The notes: generated by a model from the sequence alone, not told the origin. 64,000 nucleotides of DNA from Isoetes taiwanensis (GCA_021234155.1 JAJEKV010000003.1:11653819-11717818), one strand, 5' to 3'; positions 34,022 to 46,010 are shown, counted from the first letter of the stretch. Numbers and translations are program-made.

Positions 34022-34491
34022 TCATTCTCCATCTGCAACACCAATAACAAAAAATTGATTAAACAAATGAAAATGAAAAAGAGATTAAAGAAAACAAATG
34101 AAACATGCATACCATTTATGAGCGCCATGAAGTCTGCAAAGTCGGCCGATTCGTCTTCAATTTCTGCTTCTTCTTCTTCTTCTTCTTCAGGGACTTCTTC
34201 ATCAGACTCGTCTTCTTCTTCTTCTTCCCCTACCCACCCTTGCAGAACTGCAGTGACATATTCCTGCGAAGAAAGTTTTGATTCCTCATTTTCTGATTCC
34301 TCATAGGAATCAGAAGAATCGGAATCGGATGGTTCAGAAAATTGAGAGGCAGTAGAGTGGGCAGGAGAGGAGGCAGCAGAGGAGGCAAGTAGAGTGGGCA
34401 AAGGTGGGAAGAGTGGAGGGAACACCTCTTCGAGGCCAAATAAGCGCCTCTTGGAGGTGACCTCCGGCTCCTCGCTATGTGCTCGCTTCAT
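34022..34491 (-). CDS. acidic SKRR/LQGW protein (T1 cargo), two exons
   Basis: Exon 1 runs 34491-34113 from an ATG (MKRAHSEEPEVTSKRR). The donor is G|GTATGC; the acceptor GGTGTTGCAG ends at 34033 and the short exon 2 ends with TGA at 34022. The protein has about 129 residues. A basic TSKRR motif (possible nuclear signal) is followed by FPPLFPPL, a Ser/Asp-rich stretch, the conserved block SSQEYVTAVLQGW, and a C-terminal run of glutamates ending in a hydrophobic FADFMALIN tail. The shape suggests a small nuclear, intrinsically disordered adaptor or histone-binding protein, but no function is known. The paralogue in T2 (45287-45663) shares the SKRR, PPLFPPL and SSQE..TA.LQGW blocks. Confidence 0.7.
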
Positions 34492-34720
34492 GTCGGATTG
34501 GGCGGATTGGGCGGAGTGCGGAGGAATTGGGAAGGAGTGCGGAGGAATTGGGCGGGGAATGGGCGGAGCGTGAGCTTGTAAGGAGAGCTTATGCTTAGGC
34601 GCCTAGTGCTTAAATCCTGTGCTTTGGCACGTCAGTGTAGAAAAACCTCAGACGCGCCAGAACAATTAATTCGTAACCAGGCTTAAATATTTCGAATGAC
34701 CAGTCGAATTGACACATGTC
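34492..34720 (-). promoter_or_regulatory. leader/promoter region of the T1 acidic gene
   Basis: Immediately upstream of the start codon lie GC-rich direct repeats (GGAGTGCGGAGGAATTGGG at 34513 and 34534, with GGGCGG boxes around). A TATA-like ATATTTAAG is present on the minus strand near 34690. Placement as a promoter is inference. Confidence 0.4.
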
Positions 34721-34999
34721 ACATCGAGGAAATGCCTTGACAATATAATTTTGCCAAGAATGTTGGGATAGTGATGGTACCAAAATAAATAATTGAATCT
34801 TATTCCAATGTCACAAATCTACATTCTTAAACAACAATTCAATCTTCATTTCGAAGTACGTGTCCATGCACACCACCCTTGTGCATCCTCACTATTATTA
34901 ATATATATACAAATGTGTGCTTACGTGCTTAGATGCTGGAACAACAAATCACTTGAAAAGAATTACATCAATTTGGTTAAGTGTCAAAGAATTACAATG

Positions 35000-37533
35000 T
35001 TATTGGGAGACTGGCCATAATTTTTTCATGGTCTCCTGTGAAATTTTGTACATGTATGTGCCTTCAATTTTGTCCATATCAATTTTATGATATCTTACCA
35101 CATGGCTGTGCACGGAGGCTTCGGGTTGTTTAGTGAGCAACATGTACTTGAAATTACCCAAGAATTGATAATACAGTCCACTTAAGATAACCTCATGCAC
35201 TCCAAATTTTTGCCCCCATCCATCTTTGTATGAATCTTCAAGTGTGCATTTGGGTTCTGTGCACTTGAGGATGTAGAAGTCCACACCCTCCGAATTGTCT
35301 ACCTCAAAGATTCACTTTGCAAAATTGTCACCTACCTCTACCAAATTACTTGATCCATTCATTGGCTTGTTCAAGAGTCTCCTTTTTCTTCTCAACTCCC
35401 CGGTTTTAAGTCGGTTACCTCCCACTTTCCAAATCTACCAGTATTGATGCAGAGTCCCAATTATGATCCATGCAAAATAAGCGAAACATGACAGTGCATC
35501 TATGAGCAAGCCTGTTTGATCTACTCCCCTGGCGACAGTCCGATCTGATGAATCTTCTTTGTGCCTTTAAGTGTTTCAATTTCATATTCTTCCATGTTTG
35601 CCACAACAGCAGGTTCAATTTCCCAAAAATATCTTTTGATCTCATCTGTTTCATCAACTGGTAGACTGCTGAAATATGTACACAGAAATTTTACAATATT
35701 TTTAGCATGCCTCAGTTGCACACCATTGGGTTTGAGTTGTTCCTTACTTAGCAGCCTTTTGATAACAACACTTGCACCATCATGTTCACCTTTACCATGA
35801 GCAGCGGCAAAGTAGTTCCACACTATTTCCTTGTCATTCATTGTGAAGTACCTGCCTAAGAAAAAAAAGGTTTTCCTGACTTGAATTGTGATGAGCAGCC
35901 ATCACTCCAAACCCAATGCTTCTCATACTCTATTTCCTGTTCCTTAAGCCATGCAACATGCTTTTGTAGGCAGTGTTCCACAAATAATGAGTCATGCACT
36001 TTATCATCAGAAATGTAAAAGTGAGTCTCTTTTATGATCTTCCTACCATTGTTGAGTCTATTCCTGATCTGTTCCAATCTTCTGTTCTTTTTTTTTCTTC
36101 TTTGGACAGTCTTCTTCTGTCTGCACAGGAACATGAATATCAGCACTTTTGTCATGTCTATATGTTATGTGAACAAGTATAGAAACTTGGTCTGTATGCC
36201 AGTGCATTGACTGGGGCTCATTCTGGATCTTGATGCTGTAATTTTCTGCAAAGTCAATAACAGATACAATTGTATCTTCTGGAAATGATGACACACACTG
36301 TTTAAACTGATTGGCCTGCCAATGTGCTATGTAATTGTGTGGAACAAAATCTGATATTACCTTCTTCACATCCTCTTGAAACTCTTTGGGACTTCTCTCC
36401 TTCTGTACTAATCTCAAGACAGGTTTGTACCTCAAAGCCTTTCTTGGATCCCTGAATTCTATGTCCTGGTCCACAGGTTGCTTTTCAAATGTCTTCCATC
36501 CATTTCCTGTGGACATTTTCTAATTCTATCCAACCCACATTTTTTACATGCCAACATCAAGCAGTTATGATCAAACCACTCCTCATCATCACCTTTGCTG
36601 CAGACCACTTGTCTCCATAAATCACTGATGCACTTGATTGTATGCTCCTTGGCTGCATATTCTGGGCCAGGGCCACAAATCTCACAGTGGCAGTTGCAAT
36701 TGTCATAAACTCCACCCGATTTTCTCAGGCTGTTCAATCCCTGCATGATGTATTCAAATTTTAAGTGGTAGATGCAACAGCATGTATGCCTCTCACGCAC
36801 CCTCCTTACGAAACTCGGTTTCAACCTCTCAAAAGTCTGCAATGCAATTTTGATATGAGGATTCTCCTCTCTAAACCTGAGGTAGAATTGCAACTGCAGG
36901 GAAATCGTGTGAATTCCAAATAAATGCTACATATAATGAACCCTACAATATAGGATGAATACTTACTTGGTTGACTTCAAGAAGGTGAATTGGATGTTCC
37001 ATCTTTATTCCTGTCTCTGATACATACCTCCTCACGTCTTTCTTATATAGAGAAACTCTTGTATTTTCTGTCCAGAACTTGATAACAGCTTCTCTATTGT
37101 AATCTAACATGCTATCCATCCGCTTCCTCCTCCTGAACATTGACCAAGGTCTTTCCCCTTTGTTAGCTTGCACCCTTCTTTGAAAAGCATTTGAAATTGT
37201 TTTTCTAGGGATGCTGAGCAATCTGGCCACTTCTGCTTGATTCAATGGCTTGATACCATTTGTACCTGCTGCTGCCATTATCGGGGTGGACTTCCTTGCA
37301 CGAAGCATGTCATGATTCCTCTCAAACTTATGTTCTTGCATTGTTTCCTTCAAATTCTTCACCATTTGCTCGGCCATAGTAACCTGCTTAGATTTCTTTA
37401 TAGAAGCAATTGGTAAATCCCTTGCCCTCCAAAGAAGACTGTCAAGGATACGGCCTTTGTCATTGTCATCAACATTTGTACTAATTTGGTTGAATACTTC
37501 ATAAATTTCTCCTGAAATTTCTCTTATTCTCAT
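35000..37533 (-). pseudogene. DDE-type transposase-like gene of T1, broken
   Basis: Read from 37533 leftwards. An N-terminal part has a helix-turn-helix-like AEVARLLSIPRKTISNAFQRR, then a basic stretch. Next come a Cys/His cluster (VRERHTCCCIYHLKFEYI ... CNCHCEICG ... CKKCG), then SVIDFAENYSI (first Asp), HWVWSDGCSSQFKS (second Asp) and WNYFAAAHGKGEHDGA (third acidic region), then C-terminal text to 35000. Frame changes at about 36490, 36060, 35860 and 35525 break the reading; at least some may be introns. FAENY / SDGxxSQFK / HGKGxxDG is a recurring signature of an uncharacterised eukaryotic DDE transposase group. I cannot name its superfamily. Confidence 0.65.
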
Positions 37534-37998
37534 GGGTCACCACGGTCTCAATTTCTTATTCTTCTTTGAAGGCGAATCTTTAGAAGGGGAATTCTTCTTC
37601 ATTGCTACCTTCTTGGCATACAATCTCTGCCTCTGATCTCTCTTCCTTGCTGCATCAATGGCTCTGTAAAGTGAACGGGGAGAGGAATTGGGTTTCATCT
37701 ATCCCGGATTTCTGTGTATTGCAAAATTGGTGAGGGCAAATTGTTGAATTTCGGTTGAGGCAATTCTTGGAAACAAATAGTCCCTCCATTTTGCTTGAAT
37801 TCAAGATGGGTTAGCCCGCCATCCACGAATATGGCGGGCTACAGGCATTCATGTTTCCGGCACCAAATAAGCTCATGATTCTCTCAGCCTGTCATTTGAC
37901 GGGCGCGCACCCTACATGTCAATTGATCAATCACGCACGTCGTGTTTAAAACACGCCGATTTTAAGCACTTGTAAGCGGCGTCCGGACGGTGATTTCT

Positions 37999-38023
37999 GC
38001 TACCCAGTACCGATTTTGCACCC
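37999..38023 (-). repeat. T1 right terminal inverted repeat
   Basis: Inverted partner of 23401-23425; followed by ATAA, which may correspond to ATAG on the left. Confidence 0.55.
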
Positions 38024-38190
38024 ATAATAATTTTGTATACCATCAGTGATATACTATTAGGCATAATGCCAAATACACATTCCAAAATTTTGGAAATGTG
38101 TTGAAAAACCAGACTAAGGTATGTTACATATTACATGCATATAAATACCAGATAATCAAAATTTTGTGTTCATAAGTGGACTGATGTTTC

Positions 38191-38583
38191 CTACTGTGCA
38201 TCAATCAGATCTTGCATGGTAAGATCCTGCACTCTTTGTCTGCCAAAAATATTCAGGAGCAGATCTAACTTGGCAACCGGATAATTGGTGAAATCCAAAA
38301 GAAGGAGAACATGGGCCTCCCGTTTCTGCTGCCATTTATGGAATAAATTCATGAAATATGGCCTGAGATTGTTGTGTCTCCAAGTTTCTGTTCTTTTTAG
38401 GATCTTCTTCAGTGCTGCTGCATGAATCATTTCTTGTTTCAGCTGGATGAAAATTGCTTCTTCTTCAATCCCAGGAAGATTGGAATCCTCACTATCTGAA
38501 TCTTCAGCAACACCCATTCCTCGATCCGGGACTCCATATCTGCTAAGCCTCCTCATTGCATCTGTGCAAAATAACATCATCAA
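38191..38583 (-). CDS. terminal exon of an unknown gene
   Basis: On the minus strand a splice acceptor TTTTGCACAG (ending at about 38566) leads into an open exon. It reads AMRRLSRYGVPDRGMGVAEDSDSEDSNL, then a long helical region with LKQEMIHAAALKKILKRTETWRHN, and ends QDLIDAQ with a stop at 38191. The text is well-behaved protein-like sequence with no stop, but I do not recognise the family. It lies outside the proposed T1 end by about 170 bp. The LINE at 38600-54823 sits in what would be its upstream intron, so the rest of the gene is not found nearby. Confidence 0.4.
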   Translation of the reverse strand: MMMLFCTDAMRRLSRYGVPDRGMGVAEDSDSEDSNLPGIEEEAIFIQLKQEMIHAAALKKILKRTETWRHNNLRPYFMNLFHKWQQKREAHVLLLLDFTNYPVAKLDLLLNIFGRQRVQDLTMQDLIDAQ

Positions 38584-38599
38584 TAGTTAGATTAAGCAT

Positions 38600-41500
38600 A
38601 AAGAAATCATAGATTCCTTGAAATCTACCAAAGGCTGTCCAGCCTTTATCCTAGTTCATCCCCTTCGAGGATCTATGTGCAATAGCCGAGTTTACAAGTT
38701 CAGCTAGGAAGATTTGTTTAAGCCAAATAATATTTGGATTCTTGTGTTCCATTAATTGTAACTCTACTTATGTGCTTCCACACTGCCCAGCAGGAAAGTG
38801 CTCTTGTTGTGCTCAATACCCTGTCATCTGTGTTCAGAATTCAATGAGACCATTCCCTCCAATTGTACCTTTATTTATCTGGGCAGTCCAGCTAATGAAT
38901 TTTCATTAATGACCATGCATTGGAAGATATGGTTGGATGATTCCTCCTCTCGACATCCCATGGGCCATCTCAGTGATATAGATGAGTCAAACTTGGCTTT
39001 CCTCTGGTTAGTCATTAGCCCTTGATGCGATATAAGCCAGGTAAATGTCCTTATTTTATTGGCTGTGTAGCTCTTTCAACCTTTTTTACATACAGTCGCT
39101 AGAACTTTTTGCCTGCAGTTCCAGAGAGAAGCAGCTCTGGAAGGTTTGTGTTGGATCAGAGCTTTGTATATTTCCTTCACTGAATATATTTCTTTGCCTT
39201 TGAAGTTCCACTGACTATATCTGTCAACCAGCTCATCAATATGCTCAATTTTGTCCATTACTGTATTGTATATTTTCTTGTCCAGATTTGAACCTTTAGT
39301 TAGTTTGGCTATTTCTTCCCACGATTTCCAGCCTGATCCATCATCATAAAGGTCCCCAATCTGTCTAATACTTGCTTGATGCCATTGCATGTATTTTTGT
39401 GGGTGAATACATGCCAGACAGTTATTGTCACTATCTGCTATACCTGGATGCCAGAAAAATTTCACCTCTTTAGACCTGGTGGTCTATAACACAGAGAGGC
39501 TAAGTTCCAGGCCTCAAACATTCTCCTTAGGATATTCGAGGTGTTTGGACAGGGGTTAAACTGGAAATATGCAGAATCTGGAAGTTGGTGCTTCAAGGTA
39601 TGGCTGCCCACAGGGTAGGATTCTTGCACCCAGTACTTAATCAGTTTTTGAGCTGGGGAAGGAGAGTTATTATGGATGGCTCTCCATATCATTTTAGCTG
39701 CTAGAGCTTGTGCCTGAACAAAGAGGTCCTTGCATCCCAGCCCCCCATCTTTCTTTGACTTGGTCAAGTCATCCCATGCTACCTTGTGTGTGCCCTGCCA
39801 AATAAACTTCCTGATGGCTGTCTCTATTTTGGCATATGAAGCTTTGTCCCCTATGATAGCTGAAGAAAAGTAAACATGAGTACTTCCTATAACAGCATTA
39901 GCAATCTGTATTCTTCCAGCTAAGGATAGGCAAGATGCATATGTCCCAAGCTTTTTTTTAATTCTGGTAACAATTGGCTCCCACAGTCCTTTTAATGTAG
40001 AGTTCAAGGCCAAAGGGATACCTAATATCACTGTAGCAGAATCCTTATTTAGCACCTTGATTCCTTGCATAGCAGCTTCCTGGGAATCCATAATTATGGC
40101 ACACTTACTTTTATTCAAAAAAACCCCTGATATGCTGCCAAATCTTTCCATTGTAGTTATGAACTTGGGTAGACTTTCCCCATCTTCTTTCAGGAAAACA
40201 AAAGTATCGTCAGCATATTGCATAATGGAAAAAATACCTTCTTCCCCTGGTAGTTGTAGGCAATGGATATCTCCTTTTGACTGCCTGTGCATCACCAGCT
40301 TTGTTAAAACTTCAGCCACTATCAGGAATAGGTAGGGGGCAAGAGGGCAGCCTTGCCTCACCCCTCTTCTATAAGGGAACTGATCAGTGGGAGAATCATT
40401 GATTATCAAAGATGAAGAGGCAGTCATATTAAATCCATACACCTTCTGGTAAACCTTCTTAGGCAGTCCAATGTGGTCCATGGCTTTCTCCAGGAATTGC
40501 CAACTAATTGTGTCATAAACCCTCCTAAAATCCAACTTAAGGAGCATACATTTCTGCTTCGAGAGCTTGTTCTAGTGCAGACCTTCAGCAGCTCCAATAT
40601 AGTTATCCAGAATATTCCTTTGGGGGAGGAAAGCTGACTGGCAGGGGTTAATGACCTTCATTAGATTTGGCTTCAGTCTGTTTGCAAGGATCTTAGCTAG
40701 CATCTTGTAAGTGGTATTAGTGAGTGAGATTGGTCTCCACTCTCCAATGTTTGTTGGGCAGCTAACTTTTGGTATAAGGGTAATGAGCCCTGCATGAATT
40801 GCTTGATGCAAATATCTTGCTTGCCATGCTCCTTGAATGAAAGTTATAAGGTCATCTTTCATAAGTTCCCAAAAACCTAAATAAAATTCAGGTTGAAACC
40901 CATCAGGGCCCAGGCTCTTACCATGTGCCATGGATTGTAGTATTTCCTTGATCTCCCTTTCCTCAGGTGTTTTCAGTAACTCCTCATCTTTTATTTCTGG
41001 TCCCTTGGGAATTTGATTAAAGAAGGTGTTTTTTGTATCTACCCCATACTTGCTAAACAATTTTTGGTACTCCTTGTGGAAGTAATCTTGTATCACATCT
41101 TGAGAGGCTAAGGTGTTCCCCCTTCCATCCTTTACCAGTACAATTCCATTGTTAATAATTCTGCTCTTAGCAGTCCTGAGGAAAAAGGATGAACCTGCAT
41201 CATCCATTTGATTGATATATTTGCATTTGCTTCTTATAGCTAGACTTTTTGCCTCTGTTTCTTCTATTTTTTTAACCTTGATTTCTAATTCTGCTTCCTT
41301 TTCCTGCCAGATCTTATTATCTTTATCTTGAAACAGAAATCCTCTAATCTCCTTCATAGCTTCATACACTTCTTGTTTCTCCTTTTTCTTCTTCTGATTC
41401 CATTCCTTTCCCCATTCTTTAATCCAGGATTTGATGTCCCTCAATTTCTGTACAAAATGTTTCATGGATTCCGAAAGGGGCACCTTAGGCATCTGTTGAT

Positions 41501-41692
41501 AAAAATTTTTAAATTCCTCACAAAACTGCTTATTTTGTAACATTCCTGTGTTGAATTTAAAAGAAGTTTTTATACCCCCTTTCTGCGGAGATGTCATATC
41601 TCCCAAAAACTGAGGGCAGTGGTCTGAGATGGAATTCCCAATATCCTTGAGATAGTAAGATTATCCCAATCCTTCAGATCATAGTTACACAG
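38600..41692 (-). pseudogene. L1-type LINE, RT and 3' part (downstream half, interrupted by T2)
   Basis: Read from 41692 leftwards: the SDHCP motif of the endonuclease end (about 41610), GKSLGPDGFQPEFY, EWRPISLTNTTYKM, KLDFRRVYDTISW, GVRQGCPLAPY and MQYADDTFVFL with both RT aspartates. Near 39000-38860 follow WLISHQGLMTNQRKAKF and the Cys/His block EEESSNHIFQC (zf-RVT). A TAG at about 40573 and shifts near 39470 and 39075 break ORF2. The 3' end near 38600 has no clear poly(A). The upstream half, with the endonuclease, lies at 54214-54823 beyond transposon T2. Confidence 0.9.
41689..41692 (+). repeat. T2 left 4-bp target duplication (ACAG)
   Basis: ACAG here and at 54214-54217 flank T2. On the minus strand, deletion of T2 plus one copy rejoins the LINE frame as ...DRFYLCNYDLKDW..., as expected for this region. 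Confidence 0.85.
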
Positions 41693-41723
41693 AACCATCA
41701 TTCAATTAAATTGGGTTTATGTC
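41693..41723 (+). repeat. T2 left terminal inverted repeat
   Basis: 31 bp from AACCATCATTC to TTATGTC, pairing with 54183-54213. Confidence 0.9.
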
Positions 41724-41892
41724 TTAATTTTGGGACAAATTTCATATTGCATGTTTTTAGTAGCATATTCAAATTCACACATTTCACCTCAAAATTATGA
41801 AAACGTAATATCATGTTATTTACAAAATAGTCAATATTTCACAATATAGCACCATATCATAAAAACGTGATAACAAAAATTTACATAGTTAT

Positions 41893-44683
41893 TCAACTTT
41901 CTTCAAGCACCCCCAATGATATCATAGCCTTCTTCCTGACATCCTGAGGTATTGTAATTCTCGCATTTCTAGCTGGAATAGTGTTTGGAGTCCATGAGTA
42001 CAAAACACTTTCATAGTCTAGCCAAAGATCGATCACTCTTCGGTTCTCCTCCATTTCTTTGTCCAACAATCTGAAAGTACCTTTCTTTATCCGATCGTTG
42101 GTCAACCGATGCAATTGGACACCACCATTCCACCCGCACATGGTTGAAGTTAATATTACCTTCTTCTTTGCAAATATCGAGATAGTGAACCCCAACCACA
42201 CCGGATATGTATCTAAATCACTGGCTTTACTACCACAAATTGGTGGCATTCCAAGTCGATTGGAAGGTTCATAAGCATCCATGCCTAGAAACTTTGGCCT
42301 ATTGTTCTTAGGACCAACATAGTGTTTGTCGGAAGGAGGAGGAGCATATTGCTTTATGAATGCTACTTACAAGGGTGTCATCAAAATCCTCAAAGACTGC
42401 TAAGGTCTTCCACCTAGTTTTAGGCAACCACCCTTCTTTCAATTCATCCGAGGATGTGTCTATCTCCCCCAACAAAGGTTAATCACCTTCTTCCAAAGAA
42501 GCCACCAAGGCACGGTTGGTGTCATCCGGATTGGTTTGCCAATGCTTTATATAGTCTTGGATTCCTTCCTTAGTCAATCCCAATTGCTTCACTTCTTCAA
42601 GAGGGTTTTAAAGCTTTTGGTTGACCTAGAGGTATCATAGGCTTGCCATTCTCATCTCTACGCCATATTTCCTCCCTCCTCTCCACTCATCCTCTGAAGG
42701 TCTCATCTTCCATTAGAAGATTGGAATCCCATCTCTCACCCAAAAAAGTGAACTGCAGAGGCCTGGAATGACCTTCAAGATCCAATGTATAACCATCCAC
42801 AAAGCTCTTCCAATCGGCACTTCTTCTATGAGAGAAGCTATAGGGTTTGGAGTAGTGCATTCATGCAAGATTTCCATTAGCCTAGGAAAGTTGGTCACTT
42901 TGCTTGTCGCTTCAAGATACAACTATATTTGCCAAATAATGCATCCACATCCTCATGGGTATGCCCGGGCATAAGAAACCCTAAATTAACTCTTTCAAAA
43001 TATCCCCACAAATGTTAAGTAGGATAGGAAAGAAAACATCCACCGTTCTTATTTTGGCCAAAGACAATTATCAAGTTGCAAGAGAAACCTTTTGGGTAGA
43101 TCTTGAGGTTTAGCACGTGAAGTTGAAGCTCCAACATGTTCATTAGACCCATGCTTCCTAAACCTTGCCTTGCTTGAACTTTTCAATATTGTTAGGGTTT
43201 CCATCTAACAATGCTCTATGTAGTGCCCGGCTAGTTGTAAAGGTCCTCGAGGTGACCATTGTATCCATTTTCATAGTTTCTCAAACACCTCATGATACTC
43301 CCAATATGAAAATCTGGACCATCACTCCACAACTCCAAACTAAAATGGCCATAGTAGGTTTGATTCTCGCCCATGCAAGATTGCCCCATCATTGAGATCT
43401 GTAAAGGGTATGATCTTCCACATGACTTTGGTATGTACTTGAATTGTGGAAGACAAGTCTTTTGCTGGGTCCATCTTGTCATGTATAATACATAAATAGT
43501 TATTGGGTTCCAATGCGGATAAAGTCCTCCACATCCAATAACATGATCTACATGATAGTTGGTCACCATATGGTCCTTCATATGCTCCCTTATCCTAGCC
43601 CTTTGACTAGGTTGCACAGTCTTATCAAGAGTCTCCTTCAACTTAGCACATAAATTGCACTTTGCAAAGTTGTTTGAAGTTGCTATGGTGACATGATTGA
43701 AATGCTTCTTCCATAACCTACTAAAGCTAGGTTGGGATATTGGAAGAATTCCCAATTCTCGAAGTAGGGAATTCACTTCTTCCAAAATACTCTTTTGAGT
43801 ACAATGTGATGGCAACCTTTTCTCAACAACCGCTCTTCCCTTTTCATCCCTTACGCTTTTGTGTGGCATAGACTCGCATTGAAATCAATATATTTTTCAA
43901 ATATCTCCTTGGCAGCCGTGGTCCTAGCTGTTGGTCTCAACAAACCATTATTTCCATGTAAAGCAATCCTTTCCCCCCTCGCCTGGTTTTTTTTGCCAAT
44001 TATGCCATGAAGAAGTTGGAATTGCATGGATACTCGCCATGCTTTTGCACATATCCATTTGCCTAGCAAAGGGTATCTTTTTCTCGCTTGGGTTTCTTTC
44101 ATCTTGAAGTGCATGCTCAAGATTGTGTACATGTAGGTCCTCCTCTCATCAACGGTGTACTCTTGAAAAGTGGCTCTTGCTTCCACCAATTGTTCTATTG
44201 TGAAGAATTGCATACAATCACTCAACAACAATCTGAGCCCCTAACCTTCACCATTGTCTCACGTTTGGTGTCACTAATCAACTTGGCTCTTTTGCTAGGA
44301 TAATGTCTGGCAACTGATACTTCTCCCCTTTTGCCTAGGTTTAGAGTTCCAACTGCCAATGGATCAATATCAAGACAATCATTGTCCCCAACAACCTCAG
44401 GCTCTGGAAAAATATAATCCTCCACAAATTGAACACTACTTATAGGCCATGCCATGATGCAAGGAACCTCCAATTGCTTGACACAACCAAAACATTCCTT
44501 GTCACCCAAACCTTTACCTTTCCAAATGTCTTCCAACATCGAAATTGCAATACCAATATTGTCTTCCCCTAGCCTTTCATCATTAACAACTTGACCGGGA
44601 TCTGCTAGCACAATGACTCCTTGGCCTACTATTTCCTTGTTGCACTTGTGCATGATTCTCACCTTCTTGTTCCTCCATTGCAC
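41893..44683 (-). pseudogene. DDE-type transposase-like gene of T2, broken
   Basis: Read from 44683 leftwards. After a variable N-terminal part the text reads RRYPLLGKWICAKAWRVSMQF (about 44060), then a MHGNNG-like HGNNGLLRPTART block and NFAKCNLCAKLKETLDK with a CxxC. A shifted frame at 43500 gives YLCIIHDKMDPAKD, the likely first catalytic Asp (IIxDxMDxxK). Downstream come GHFSLELWSDGPDFHIGSIMRCLRNYE and, after more shifts, 42922-42713 and 42282-41893. These blocks resemble a transposase group common in mosses and other plants that has a CxxC followed by an IIHDGMDQSK-type motif. They do not resemble the T1 transposase. At least four frame breaks show it is dead, unless some are introns. 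Confidence 0.55.
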
Positions 44684-44759
44684 CCTACTATAGAGGACTA
44701 ATTGTTTTTCTTCAACATTCTTGCTAGGAGTTGGTTTTTCATTGATGTTGCTCTTTTCA

Positions 44760-45129
44760 CCATCTTGAGTTGGAGGGGCACCATTGACCTAGGCAAATTG
44801 CACCCTTTTTAGTCAATGAGTAAGAAAAAATTATTACACCATAAGATAAAAAAAAGTACGTACATTTATGGAATATGTAGAGGTAAATCAAATTTTTTAA
44901 AAGCAAGAAATTCCTTGGAAATAGGTTTAATATAATAATAACAATGGGCGAAAAACTAAAATCATTTAAAACAAGAATTTTCATGGCAACAACAAGGAAA
45001 TGACATTTATATAAATATATCCAAATTTTAATTATCGAAAATTTGGATATATGATTACTGAAAAAAAGACATATAACTAATAGACGGAGAATTTATTATC
45101 CATAATAATATACCCTAGATAATATAGCT
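44760..45129. other. T2 spacer between divergent genes
   Basis: AT-rich non-coding DNA between the transposase (minus) and the acidic gene (plus). It contains an inverted repeat ATATCCAAATTTT-AATTATCG-AAAATTTGGATAT at about 45017-45051. Confidence 0.5.
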
Positions 45130-45211
45130 GGCATGGAATTTCAATGCGCTGGGCGTGTTATTTGAGGCAATAAATTATTCACGCTAAGAGCTAATTAACC
45201 CTATATAAATC
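45130..45211 (+). promoter_or_regulatory. promoter P1 of the T2 acidic gene
   Basis: TATA box CTATATAAAT at 45201-45210, about 75 bp before the ATG at 45287. Upstream are GCGCTGGGCGTGTTA and AATTATTCACGCTAA, which recur at promoter P2 (46275-46350). Confidence 0.65.
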
Positions 45212-45286
45212 GGTTCACGCCTCAAGACCATTCGTCCCCAATTTTTTTTTTCGCCCGCCATGAAGCTGCGTTGACCCTCGGGCTTC

Positions 45287-45663
45287 ATGAAGAACCCCGA
45301 GGTCTCGTCAAAGAGACGTCGGGTTGAAGAACCCCCTCTCTTCCCCCCGCTCATCGATTTCCTTGCCCAATTCTCCTCTGATTCCGATTCAGAGGATGAT
45401 GCTGATTTTGAAGAGGAGGAGTTGAGCTCCTCTGATTCCTCTGATTCTGAAGAGGAGGAAGAGGAGGAAGAGGAGGAGTTGGAGGAAGAGGAGGAGATGT
45501 CCTCCCAAGAGCATGAAACCGCTCTGCTTCAGGGTTGGCTTGACCCTGAAACAGAGAATGAAATCTCCAAGAAGAGGAGGAGGAGGAAGAGGAGGAGGAG
45601 GGGGAGGAAGAGGATGAGGAGGAAGGTCCAGAATTGACCAGTTTTAGAATGGCCGAGAGATGA
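45287..45663 (+). pseudogene. acidic SKRR/LQGW protein (T2 cargo), one frameshift
   Basis: Starts MKNPEVSSKRRRVEEPPLFPPLIDF, then Ser/Asp-rich text, a run of glutamates and MSSQEHETALLQGWLDPE. At about 45570 the frame passes into a lysine/arginine-rich phase. A different phase instead gives a glutamate-rich tail ending in GPELTSFRMAER and a TGA at 45661-45663, matching the acidic tail of the T1 paralogue. So a 1-nt indel in the GAG/GAA run is likely. It is transcribed divergently from the transposase, under its own TATA box. Likely nuclear and disordered; role unknown. Homology to 34022-34491 rests on three separate conserved blocks. Confidence 0.7.
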
Positions 45664-45689
45664 GCCAGTTTGCATGTCCTTTTTTTTTT

Positions 45690-46010
45690 TTTTTTTTCAC
45701 CTTTCTTTCTTTTCTAACACCTTTCTTTCTTCTTTGTTCCGGGCGTGGAAGATCAATGATGCATCCCCCTGCATCTTGTAAAGCCTTCGGCATTTTGTAA
45801 AGCCTTCGGGCATTTTGTAAAGCCATTCTTGGCATCTGTACATATCAATTTTGAATGAAATCAAATAGTTTTCTTCACAAACTTTTTCTTCAAACAGTTT
45901 TCTTCAAACAGTTTTTCTGTACATAAAAATATTTTGAATGAAATCAAACTGTTTTCTCCAAGCATTTTGTCTCCAAAGTGTTTTCTCCAAAATTTTGTCT
46001 CTCGCATTTG
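45690..46010 (+). repeat. short tandem repeats in the 3' region of the acidic gene
   Basis: Repeated CATTTTGTAAAGCCTTCGG (about 45775-45825), TTTTGAATGAAATCAAA twice (45850 and 45930) and CAAACAGTTTTCTT/TTTTCTCCAA units. The T1 acidic gene also has a minisatellite in this position. Confidence 0.75.

Larger units (their letters stand above)
23401..38023. mobile_element. candidate DNA transposon T1 with cargo genes, 14.6 kb including a nested LINE
   Basis: The left edge GGGTGTAAAATCGCTAGTGG is matched by the reverse complement of the right edge, GGGTGCAAAATCGGTACTGG. A second shared block (AAGTGCT-AAA-TCG) lies further in. Flanking 4-bp words are ATAG and ATAA, a possible mutated 4-bp target duplication. 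Without the nested LINE (23805-30697) the element is about 7.7 kb. Content from left to right: an unknown ORF, methyltransferase-like remnants, a HAD phosphatase on the plus strand, then an acidic protein and a DDE-type transposase on the minus strand. The ends are imperfect, so the borders are a proposal. Confidence 0.55.

Noticed and set aside
34055-34306. Ser-rich ORF on the plus strand
   Set aside because: Antisense shadow of the Glu/Asp-rich acidic gene, which has a proper start and splice sites.
45560-45637. Lys/Arg-rich C-terminus of the T2 acidic protein
   Set aside because: The alternative phase gives an acidic tail that matches the T1 paralogue, so the basic tail is a frameshift artefact.
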